Source: DAINRZ01 sp964634885 (lineage in GTDB: Bacteria > Bacteroidota > Ignavibacteria > Kapaibacteriales > UBA2268). Taken from it: 40,477 bases of DNA. Shown here piece after piece: positions 33,725-40,477 of the stretch. Position 1 is the first letter of the stretch; every line of letters starts with the position of its first letter. The position numbers were made by a program, and so were the translations under genes. The stretch lies in the NCBI GenBank assembly GCA_964634885.1, contig CAZWLN010000042.1:1-40477 (forward strand), written 5' to 3'. The notes under the pieces are model-generated. The model saw only the letters and a list, made by a program, of their open reading frames with translations, was not told where the DNA came from and made no database searches.

Positions 33725-36700
33725 ATGCAAAATTTTGAAGATACATCGCTTTTGGCGGCAATTTTTGACAATCCCATGTTTGCCGTTGCGGTAATCGGCC
33801 CCGACGGCAGCTACCTCAGGGCTAACTCCTTCTGGAAAGACTTAGTAAAAATTCCCAGGGCCGAGGAGCCTTCCTTTACCATTTACGAGGTCTCGCTGCC
33901 GGAGAACAAAGATTTCCTGGCAAAGAACCTCGCGGCCCTGCTATCCGGTGAGATCGACAGCTACAGGCATGAGCGCCTCCTGATACCCTGGAAAAACAGT
34001 GAAAAATTCTGGGTTGAGGCTTTCTGGCAGCCATTGCGCGACAACGACGGGAACATCGCCGGGATAGCTGAGGTACTGAATGACCTCCGCAGGTTCAATG
34101 CGATGAAAGATTCTCTTGCCGAGCACAAAACAAAGTACCAGGAATTGTTTGAAGAGACTCCCATAGGCATCTTCAGATCGACTCTCGACGGAAAGTTCCT
34201 CGAGATCAACCCCGCAGCGGTGAGGATGTTTGGCTATGTCAGCAAAGAAGATGTACTCTCGAAGGTCAAGAACATCGGCAAGGAACTCTATGTCGATACC
34301 GATAAATACTATGAAATATTATCGAAAATACGGGAAACACAAGGCCTTGATTCATTTGAGAACAATTTCCGCCGTAACGACGGCACCGAGTTCATCGCTA
34401 ACCTGATAGTCAAAATGATCAGGGATGAGAACGGCCTCCCGAAAAACATATTTGGATATATCGACGACACTACTGAAGCCAAAGAAACACAGGAAGCGCT
34501 GCAGGAAAGCCAGGAGAGGCTGGACAGCGTTCTACAGTCCCTCGACGTCGTCGTTTGTGCCCGTGAACCTGCCCGTTTGAAACTCCTGTTCATCAACAAT
34601 GCAGCCCAGAAGATATACGGTAGGCCTGTAAGCGAGTTCTTTGAAAATCCCGATCTGTGGCTCAATGTAATTCATCCCGACGACATCGACCCGGTTAAGC
34701 GCCACCTCGCCAACCTTTACACTAACGGCTTCTTTGACCTGGCTTACAGGATAATAAGGCCCGACGGCGAGATCCGCTGGATACACGACAGGCAGACTTT
34801 AATATACGACAGGAATCATATCCCAATCAGGATCGACGGCATCTCGAGCGATGTCACCGAAAGCAAGGAAGTAGAAGAAAGGATTATAAGGCAGAAAATG
34901 CTGTTCGAGGCAGTTGCCAACGCATCCAACCTGCTGCTTACCTCTACGGATTACAATAAGGGCATTAACGAGACACTGAAGATACTGGGCGCTGCCACAC
35001 AGGTCGGCCGCGTCAGTGTCTATGAGAATAACATCGACGAGAGCAGCGGCAAGATGTTTGCAAAGATGCTCTATGAATGGAATCCTGCTTACAGTACCGT
35101 AAACACGGACAAACCGTCTTTCCAGTACGTTCCCTATGATGTACTTTACGGGTGGTACAACAGGCTGTCCAAAGGCATCATCATCGTCGGCAGGGTACGC
35201 GACCTGCCGTACAACGAGCAGGAGTACCTCAAACAGTGTAACCTGAAGTCAATACTTGTAATGCCTATTATGATGAGGGAAAAATTCTGGGGCTTCCTTC
35301 AGTTCGAAGACTTCAGGAACGAGAAAACCTGGACCAATGAAGAACAGTCCATCCTCCTGGCAATTGCTTCGAGTGTCGGCTCGACGATAGAACAGGCGAT
35401 GACCGCCAGGGACCTGAAAACCGCCAAGGACCAGGCCGAAACGGCTAACAAATCCAAGAGCGAGTTCCTTGCCAACATGTCTCATGAGATCAGGACTCCG
35501 ATGAATGCCATCCTTGGCTTCAGCGAGATACTGCTTAACAAGACAGAGAGCCCGCAGTTGAAAGGCTATATAAACACTATTCTGTCCAGCGGTAAAACAC
35601 TGCTGTCGCTGATTAACGACATACTCGACCTGTCGAAGATAGAAGCAGGGAAACTGGAATTGCAGTTGGAGCCTGTCGATGTGGCAAAACTTCTGAACGA
35701 GATCAGGCAGATATTCCTTCAGAGAGTACAGGAAAAGGGCCTGCAACTGCTCGTCGAAACAAGCAAGGACATACCAAGGACACTCCTGCTCGACGGCGTA
35801 CGTTTCCGCCAGATATTGTTCAACCTCGTAGGTAACTCCGTCAAGTTTACCTCCGAAGGCTATGTCAAGCTGTCTGCATTCCATAATTACATCGACGAGA
35901 CAGACAACATGCAGCTTATTCTCGAAGTTGAAGATACGGGCATAGGCATACCCAAAGACCAGCAGGAGATAATCTTCGAATCGTTCCGCCAGCAGAGCGG
36001 ACAGAGCACCCGTAAATACGGCGGCACCGGACTTGGGCTGAGTATTACCCGCAGGCTTGTCGAAAGAATGGGGGGGAGGATAATGGTTGAAAGCATTGTC
36101 GGCAAAGGCAGTATTTTCAGGATAATCCTTCCAAACGTGGAAGTTACCGAGAAGATATTCGAGTCTGATGATGCCTACGATTCCTACAAACAGAAGATAA
36201 CATTCGAGAGGTCAACCATCATGATAATTGATGATGTGGACTATCACAGGGATATGATCAAAGGTTTCACCGAAGACCTGAACATAGATGTCATCGAAGC
36301 CTCGACAGCGGATGCAGCCTTGAACCTCATAGAGATTCACAGGCCCGACTTTGTCCTGATGGATATCCGGATGCCCGGAATGTCCGGTTTCGACCTGACA
36401 CGGGAGATTAAAGGCCGCGATTACCTGAAACATATACCAATAATCGCTTTTACTGCTTCAATTATGAAAGATGAAGAATCGAAGATAAGAGAACTGTTTG
36501 ACGGTTACCTGAGCAAGCCCCTTAACAGAAAGAAACTCATTACCGAACTGAAGAAATTCATCCCTTATACCCTTGAGGCAGAAACTGTCGAATCGCAGTC
36601 AAAACAGCAGAACAACGAAGGATCATTCGATATGGGCGAAATCTCCGACGAAGCCAGGAAGAAACTGCCCGAAGCAGTTCTGAGGCTGGTGTCCGAATTC

Positions 36701-36919
36701 CTGCCAAAGGCAGCGGAAGTAAAGGACCTGCTGATCATCGACGATGTTGAAGAATTTGCCCGCCAGCTGCAGGCTTTCAATGAAAGCTATGAACTTAATA
36801 TTATTACTAACTATGCAAATATACTCCTTGAAGCAGCCCAAAGCTTTAATACCGACAAAATCAGGGCTACTCTCGAGAAATTCGATGATATTATCGTTAA
36901 GTTGAAAGATATTAAATAA
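33725..36919 (+). CDS. Hybrid sensor histidine kinase, PAS3-GAF-HisKA-HATPase-REC
   Basis: The 1064-residue protein has no membrane segment, so it senses inside the cell. Order: PAS (~1-121), PAS (~136-252), PAS (~262-381, ending DGISSDVTESK), GAF (~394-560), HisKA with the phosphorylated H587 in MSHEIRTPMN, HATPase with N box NLVGNSVKF, G1 EDTGIGIP and G2 GGTGLGLS, a receiver domain (830-945) with D880 as acceptor, T910 and K931, and a helical C-terminal ~95 residues that could be a dimerisation or HPt-like segment though no HPt histidine is seen. It is followed after 38 bases by a receiver-kinase gene and probably forms a phosphorelay with it. No transcription factor partner is adjacent. 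Confidence 0.93.
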   Translation: MQNFEDTSLLAAIFDNPMFAVAVIGPDGSYLRANSFWKDLVKIPRAEEPSFTIYEVSLPENKDFLAKNLAALLSGEIDSYRHERLLIPWKNSEKFWVEAFWQPLRDNDGNIAGIAEVLNDLRRFNAMKDSLAEHKTKYQELFEETPIGIFRSTLDGKFLEINPAAVRMFGYVSKEDVLSKVKNIGKELYVDTDKYYEILSKIRETQGLDSFENNFRRNDGTEFIANLIVKMIRDENGLPKNIFGYIDDTTEAKETQEALQESQERLDSVLQSLDVVVCAREPARLKLLFINNAAQKIYGRPVSEFFENPDLWLNVIHPDDIDPVKRHLANLYTNGFFDLAYRIIRPDGEIRWIHDRQTLIYDRNHIPIRIDGISSDVTESKEVEERIIRQKMLFEAVANASNLLLTSTDYNKGINETLKILGAATQVGRVSVYENNIDESSGKMFAKMLYEWNPAYSTVNTDKPSFQYVPYDVLYGWYNRLSKGIIIVGRVRDLPYNEQEYLKQCNLKSILVMPIMMREKFWGFLQFEDFRNEKTWTNEEQSILLAIASSVGSTIEQAMTARDLKTAKDQAETANKSKSEFLANMSHEIRTPMNAILGFSEILLNKTESPQLKGYINTILSSGKTLLSLINDILDLSKIEAGKLELQLEPVDVAKLLNEIRQIFLQRVQEKGLQLLVETSKDIPRTLLLDGVRFRQILFNLVGNSVKFTSEGYVKLSAFHNYIDETDNMQLILEVEDTGIGIPKDQQEIIFESFRQQSGQSTRKYGGTGLGLSITRRLVERMGGRIMVESIVGKGSIFRIILPNVEVTEKIFESDDAYDSYKQKITFERSTIMIIDDVDYHRDMIKGFTEDLNIDVIEASTADAALNLIEIHRPDFVLMDIRMPGMSGFDLTREIKGRDYLKHIPIIAFTASIMKDEESKIRELFDGYLSKPLNRKKLITELKKFIPYTLEAETVESQSKQQNNEGSFDMGEISDEARKKLPEAVLRLVSEFLPKAAEVKDLLIIDDVEEFARQLQAFNESYELNIITNYANILLEAAQSFNTDKIRATLEKFDDIIVKLKDIK

Positions 36920-36957
36920 ATTGAAGAAATTTTGTTTATTCTATATGGCAAAACATC

Positions 36958-38100
36958 ATGAGTGATACGACAGAGAAGAAAGACGAGCTAATCCTTATCG
37001 TTGACGACACCAAGGAGAATCTCCAGGTCCTCGGCAATATACTCAGAGACAATAAATATAAAATCGCACTGGCAAGCAACGGAGCCGAGGCGCTGACTCT
37101 GGTCTCCAAGAGGCTGCCTGACCTCATTCTCCTGGACGTGATGATGCCCGACATGGACGGCTTTGAAGTATGCCGCAGGCTGAAAGCCGACGATAGGACA
37201 AAAGACCTGCCGGTCATTTTCCTGACTGCTAAGATCGAGACTGAGGATATCGTCAAAGGGTTCAGGCTCGGCGGCATTGACTACATTACCAAGCCATTCA
37301 AGCAGGAAGAACTGCTGGTTCGCGTCCGCAACCATGTAGAACTGAAGAAATCAAGGGATATTATCCTGAAACAGAACGAATGGCTGGAAGCGCTGAACAA
37401 AGAGAAGAACAATTTCCTGTCGATTGCTGCTCATGACCTGAAAAACCCAATTACTGCCATCAAAGGATTCTCAAAGATAATCGAAGATGAGAATTCTTCG
37501 CTCGGCCAGGAAGAACTGATAGATTTCGCAAAGGAGATCAGGGTGACTTCCGAATCCATGTTCCAGATTGTCGTTGACCTGCTCGACATTAATGCCATCG
37601 AGGAAGGAAAGATCAACCTTACGTCCGACACGTTCGACATCGATGAACTGATACGTTCAAAGGTCGATACATACAGGCTCAGGGCAGCGGAAAAAAGTAT
37701 TAATATACGCTTCAAAGAGCAATCGGAAGGGTTTGAGGTTTACGGAGATATAAACAAAACAGGCCAGGTTCTTGAAAACCTGATCTCAAACGCCCTGAAA
37801 TTCTCGCCTTTCAACAGGAACATCTGGGTGCTCAGCAATAAAATAAAGGAAAAAGACGGCCGGGAACTGATCAGCATCGAGGTCAAAGATGAAGGCCCCG
37901 GTTTGACGGAAGATGACCTGAAGAAGCTCTTCGGCAAGTTCGCAAAGCTTTCTGCCAGGCCGACCAATGAAGAAAGCTCGACAGGCCTTGGATTGTCGAT
38001 CGTAAAAAAACTTGTCGAGGCAATGGGTGGTACAATTCGCTGTGAAAGCGTGTTCGGACAGGGTGCGTCCTTCATTTTTACAATACCCCTGAAAAATTGA
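36958..38100 (+). CDS. Receiver-histidine kinase (REC-HisKA-HATPase)
   Basis: The 380-residue protein has an N-terminal receiver domain (acidic pocket D16/D17, acceptor D60 in LILLDVMMPDMDG, T90 and K112), a short coiled coil, HisKA with H159 in AAHDLKNPITAIKG, and HATPase with N box NLISNALKFSP, G1 DEGPGL and G2 TGLGLSI. The order receiver-first fits an enzyme that takes phosphate from another kinase and resets its own activity, so it may act below the hybrid kinase encoded just upstream (38-base gap, same strand). No output domain is present, so the final target lies elsewhere. There is no membrane segment. No clear Shine-Dalgarno is seen. Confidence 0.92.
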   Translation: MSDTTEKKDELILIVDDTKENLQVLGNILRDNKYKIALASNGAEALTLVSKRLPDLILLDVMMPDMDGFEVCRRLKADDRTKDLPVIFLTAKIETEDIVKGFRLGGIDYITKPFKQEELLVRVRNHVELKKSRDIILKQNEWLEALNKEKNNFLSIAAHDLKNPITAIKGFSKIIEDENSSLGQEELIDFAKEIRVTSESMFQIVVDLLDINAIEEGKINLTSDTFDIDELIRSKVDTYRLRAAEKSINIRFKEQSEGFEVYGDINKTGQVLENLISNALKFSPFNRNIWVLSNKIKEKDGRELISIEVKDEGPGLTEDDLKKLFGKFAKLSARPTNEESSTGLGLSIVKKLVEAMGGTIRCESVFGQGASFIFTIPLKN

Positions 38101-38169
38101 TATTTGCAAATCAGCGCCAATTCAATTAATTTATATCCGGAAAATATTAATTAATAAATTGGCCTTAAA

Positions 38170-39414
38170 ATGCTGATAAAAAATATAGAAGTCAAAAACT
38201 TCAAGAGTTTCAGGCACCTGAACATAGAGCTTGGCAGGTTTAACATATTCATCGGCCCTAACGGCGCAGGTAAATCCAATTTTCTCGACATCTTCACTTT
38301 CCTGAGAGATATATTAAGCCACGGGCTTGCAAACGCAATATCCATGCAGGGGGAGGAATACCTGAGGAACGTAAACCTTGTCGGTGAGAAAGACAATCTT
38401 TCCGTCAAATTCACCCTTGCTCCGGTAAACGAGAAGACCTTCAGGCGTTTTATGCTTCCCGACCAGCTCGATATAAAACTGAATGAGCTTACCTACGAGT
38501 TTACTATTGCTTTCAACGGAACTTCCGGGAAGTATTCAATCAAGAAAGACCGTCTTGTGCAGGACTTCGAAGTGTTTTCCACCGACGGCAAGACAGACCG
38601 CAGCAGCCTGATAATTGCCAACGACAAAGGCAGGCTCAACTACAAACTCAGGACAACCTTCGGCAAGAAATCGCTTTTCAATACCTTCATCGAGGAATTG
38701 ACCAACTCATTCAAATATCATTATTCAGCAGATAAACTTATAATCGAGCACCAGATATTCTTTATTCCGATAATACTGAATGCTGCAGAGTTCATCTCAA
38801 AGATTTCTGTCTATGATTTCGATTCCAGTTTCCCCAAACGCGCAACGTCTCTTGCCGGCAGGGTGGAACTGGAAGAGAACGGCAGGAACCTGGCCATCGT
38901 GCTGAAAAACATACTTGCCGACGAAGAAAAGAGGAGGATGCTGTTCAACCTTGTACAGGAGATTCTACCGTTCATTGAGAATATCCAGGTTGAAAAATAT
39001 ATCGACAAATACCTCCAGATACTCTTCCGGGAGACCTATTCCGGCAAGAATGTCCTACCTGCATTTGCCATGTCCGAGGGGACGATATTTATCATCGACA
39101 TCATTGTCGCACTCTATTTCGAGAATAAATTCCTGTCGATATTCGACGAGCCGGAGCGCCGCATTCATCCATACCTCATCTCAAGGCTTGTCCACATGAT
39201 GAGCGATGCATCCCAGGGTAAGCAGATAATAATCAGTACCCACAATCCGGAGATTGTCAAGCACGCCGACAACGAGTGCCTCTATCTCGTTTCGCGCGAC
39301 GAAGAGGGATTCTCCACCATCATTAAGCCCCATGAAAAGGAAGAGATACAGGCTTTTCTTCTTAACGAAATCGGCATCGAAGAGTTGTTTGTTCAAAATA
39401 TTCTCGGCAGCTAA
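38170..39414 (+). CDS. ABC/SMC-type ATPase of a two-gene ATPase-Toprim module
   Basis: The 414-residue protein begins MLIKNIEVKNFKSF, typical of AAA_21/RecF-like ATPases. Walker A is GPNGAGKS (29-36), the ABC-type signature region is MSEGTIF (from residue 301), Walker B is LSIFDEPE (D326, E327), and the H-loop is STHNPEIV (H358). Such single-domain ATPases pair with effector nucleases in several anti-phage systems (PARIS, Gabija, OLD types). The stop codon touches the GTG of the next gene, so the two are translationally coupled and probably act as a complex. The upstream gene is a kinase, 69 bases away. No coiled-coil arm of SMC length is present. A defence role is inference. Confidence 0.88.
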   Translation: MLIKNIEVKNFKSFRHLNIELGRFNIFIGPNGAGKSNFLDIFTFLRDILSHGLANAISMQGEEYLRNVNLVGEKDNLSVKFTLAPVNEKTFRRFMLPDQLDIKLNELTYEFTIAFNGTSGKYSIKKDRLVQDFEVFSTDGKTDRSSLIIANDKGRLNYKLRTTFGKKSLFNTFIEELTNSFKYHYSADKLIIEHQIFFIPIILNAAEFISKISVYDFDSSFPKRATSLAGRVELEENGRNLAIVLKNILADEEKRRMLFNLVQEILPFIENIQVEKYIDKYLQILFRETYSGKNVLPAFAMSEGTIFIIDIIVALYFENKFLSIFDEPERRIHPYLISRLVHMMSDASQGKQIIISTHNPEIVKHADNECLYLVSRDEEGFSTIIKPHEKEEIQAFLLNEIGIEELFVQNILGS

Positions 39415-39957
39415 GTGGACAGGATATATCTTTTTGTAGAAGGCGACGACGACGAACGGTTTTTCAGGAGGACTATAGCCCCGCTTCTGAAAGAGAAAAA
39501 TATTCATACCGAGATCATCAAGTATGCCCAGATGAAAAAGCAGAAGGTCGTTCAGTTCATCAGCAGCATCGAAACATTGAGTTTCAAGTATGTTTTTCTT
39601 GCTGACATCGATTTTGTACCGACAATCAGGGAAAAAAAGAAGCTGCTGAAAAATAAATTCGACAACCTACAGGGCGAGAACATTGCAGTTGTCATTACCG
39701 AGATCGAGAGCTGGTATCTTGCCGGGGTTTCCAATGACCTGGCAAGGGAGTTCAGGATTGGCATTTTCGACAACACGGAAATGGTAACCAAAGAAGAGTT
39801 CAACCTGCTCTACCACAACCGATTCCGTTCCCGAATCGACTTTATGACCGAGATTCTGAATAATTATTCGATCGCATGCGCTTTGCAGAAGAACGGCTCC
39901 TTCAGGCATTTCTTTGACACATTTATAAAAGAAAAGCTGTTGGGGAATAAAAAATAA
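39415..39957 (+). CDS. Toprim-like partner protein of the ATPase
   Basis: The 180-residue product starts with GTG directly after the TAA of the ATPase gene. The N-terminus reads IYLFVEGDDDERFF (E9, D11-D13), and FLADIDFVP (D64, D66) follows at the spacing of a Toprim fold, i.e. the E...DxD metal site used by topoisomerases, primases and OLD nucleases. Two further acidic residues lie in ITEIESWYLAG (E96, E98), a segment seen in DUF4276/DUF4435-like effectors; which one applies cannot be decided by eye. It is most likely the nuclease or effector controlled by the ATPase. The protein has no signal peptide or membrane segment. Confidence 0.82.
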   Translation: MDRIYLFVEGDDDERFFRRTIAPLLKEKNIHTEIIKYAQMKKQKVVQFISSIETLSFKYVFLADIDFVPTIREKKKLLKNKFDNLQGENIAVVITEIESWYLAGVSNDLAREFRIGIFDNTEMVTKEEFNLLYHNRFRSRIDFMTEILNNYSIACALQKNGSFRHFFDTFIKEKLLGNKK

Positions 39958-40028
39958 TATAAAATTAAAAAGTATCTGTTAGATTAGGAGAAAAACTTTA
40001 ATCCTAATACTATCAATTATAGTTTACA

Positions 40029-40109
40029 TTCATTGCTTCAGTTTCATTATGTCGGTTTTGGACAGTCCGGTAGCTTTTGCGATCTCGTCAGTACTAATCT
40101 TCAAAGAAA
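40029..40109. repeat. 81-base direct repeat from tandem duplication
   Basis: These 81 bases match 40397-40477 with one difference. The second copy is cut by the window edge, so the full repeat may be longer. The period is 368 bases, not a multiple of three. Confidence 0.85.
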
Positions 40110-40401
40110 GCATTTTAAGTGCAACTCTCTCCATAGCTCTTTTCTCACCAATCATGATTCCTTCTTCTTTCCCTCTTTTCTCACCAATCATGATTCCTTC
40201 TTCTTTCCCTCTCATCTCACCAATCATGAGTCCTTCTTCTTTACCAATCATGATTCCTTCTTCTTTGCCTAATTTAATCCCTTTCTCATGGGCAAATGAA
40301 AGGCGGTCGGCTTCATCCCTGGCAGCTTTCTCACGGTACTCCATGATAGCCCTGACGTTGCGGTCAGCAGCAGCTTTCTGCATCCTCTTGATCGCTTTCA
40401 T
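40030..40401 (-). CDS. Duplicated C-terminal fragment of a Rpn/PD-(D/E)XK nuclease
   Basis: The 123-residue frame matches only the C-terminal third of Rpn-family recombination-promoting nucleases (transposase-31-like): a charged helix (RAIMEYREKAARDEADRLSFAHEKG), several KEEGIMIGEKRG repeats and an end helix (ISTDEIAKATGLSKTDIMKLKQ) that resembles a helix-turn-helix. The catalytic PD-(D/E)XK domain is absent. Its ATG overlaps the stop of an upstream copy of the same end (ATGA), as a result of a tandem duplication with a 368-base period. It may be translated by coupling but is more likely a non-functional remnant. The repeated segment has a 36-base period in DNA (about 40140-40210). Confidence 0.7.
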   Translation of the reverse strand: MKAIKRMQKAAADRNVRAIMEYREKAARDEADRLSFAHEKGIKLGKEEGIMIGKEEGLMIGEMRGKEEGIMIGEKRGKEEGIMIGEKRAMERVALKMLSLKISTDEIAKATGLSKTDIMKLKQ

Positions 40402-40477
40402 TGCTTCAGTTTCATTATGTCAGTTTTGGACAGTCCGGTAGCTTTTGCGATCTCGTCAGTACTAATCTTCAAAGAAA
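40398..40477 (-). CDS. C-terminus of a Rpn-family nuclease (partial)
   Basis: The frame is open at the right edge and encodes the last ~26 residues (LKISTDEIAKATGLSKTDI... ending MKLKQ), identical in kind to the end of the downstream fragment. The intact gene presumably continues outside the window and carries the nuclease domain. Confidence 0.7.
   Translation of the reverse strand, partial: SLKISTDEIAKATGLSKTDIMKLKQ

Noticed and set aside
40140..40270. Short tandem repeats that could suggest a CRISPR array
   Set aside because: The 24-36 base units are adjacent with no unique spacers and encode the KEEGIMIG repeats of the Rpn C-terminus.

Overview
The window looks like a chromosomal segment of an uncultured member of the Bacteroidota-Chlorobiota-Ignavibacteriota assemblage, most like Ignavibacteria or Kapabacteria. 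The reasons are six open reading frames that end in type IX secretion system (T9SS) type A sorting tails (a PNP motif, then a G-Y/F-Y/F core and a basic last strand), a TonB-type outer-membrane receptor with an N-terminal carboxypeptidase-regulatory domain, AT-rich spacers, and housekeeping genes of matching type. No tRNA, rRNA or CRISPR array was recognised.

Layout. 1-1040: end of a T9SS cargo gene and a membrane protein resembling a degenerate PrsW protease. 1111-3953: translation block, rplI and rpsF on the minus strand, divergent from a ribosomal S1-type gene with four S1 domains. 4055-9075: a secreted FlgD-Ig protein, leuS followed by a stand-alone PolX N-terminal domain, and an internally duplicated secreted protein. 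9355-13804: a large secreted BNR/Ig-like T9SS cargo and dnaA. 14087-15226: an orphan all-helical protein. 15773-24727: two tandem paralogues of a giant secreted arylsulfotransferase-like protein, each with eight FN3-like repeats and a T9SS tail. 25313-30048: two tandem paralogues of an Asp-box (BNR) propeller protein with T9SS tails, separated by what looks like an ORF-less group II intron. 30297-33359: TonB-type receptor and a tail-anchored orphan. 33725-38100: a two-gene phosphorelay (PAS-PAS-PAS-GAF hybrid kinase plus receiver-kinase). 38170-39957: a directly abutting ATPase plus Toprim-like gene pair that resembles two-gene anti-phage systems. 40030-end: a Rpn-type nuclease C-terminus, tandemly duplicated.

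How it fits together. Much of the coding capacity is cell-surface material exported by Sec and T9SS, and it has grown by tandem gene duplication. The non-coding spacers hold several repeat structures: a 145-bp MITE-like element with terminal inverted repeats present twice in opposite orientations, a different palindromic element, an 18/19 matched motif upstream of both arylsulfotransferase genes, and the intron remnant. The best candidates for something not yet described are the ATPase-Toprim pair beside Rpn, the stand-alone dRP-lyase-like PolX domain, the duplicated surface arylsulfotransferases with their shared upstream motif, and the repeat element. All functional calls come from reading the sequence by eye; no database search was possible.
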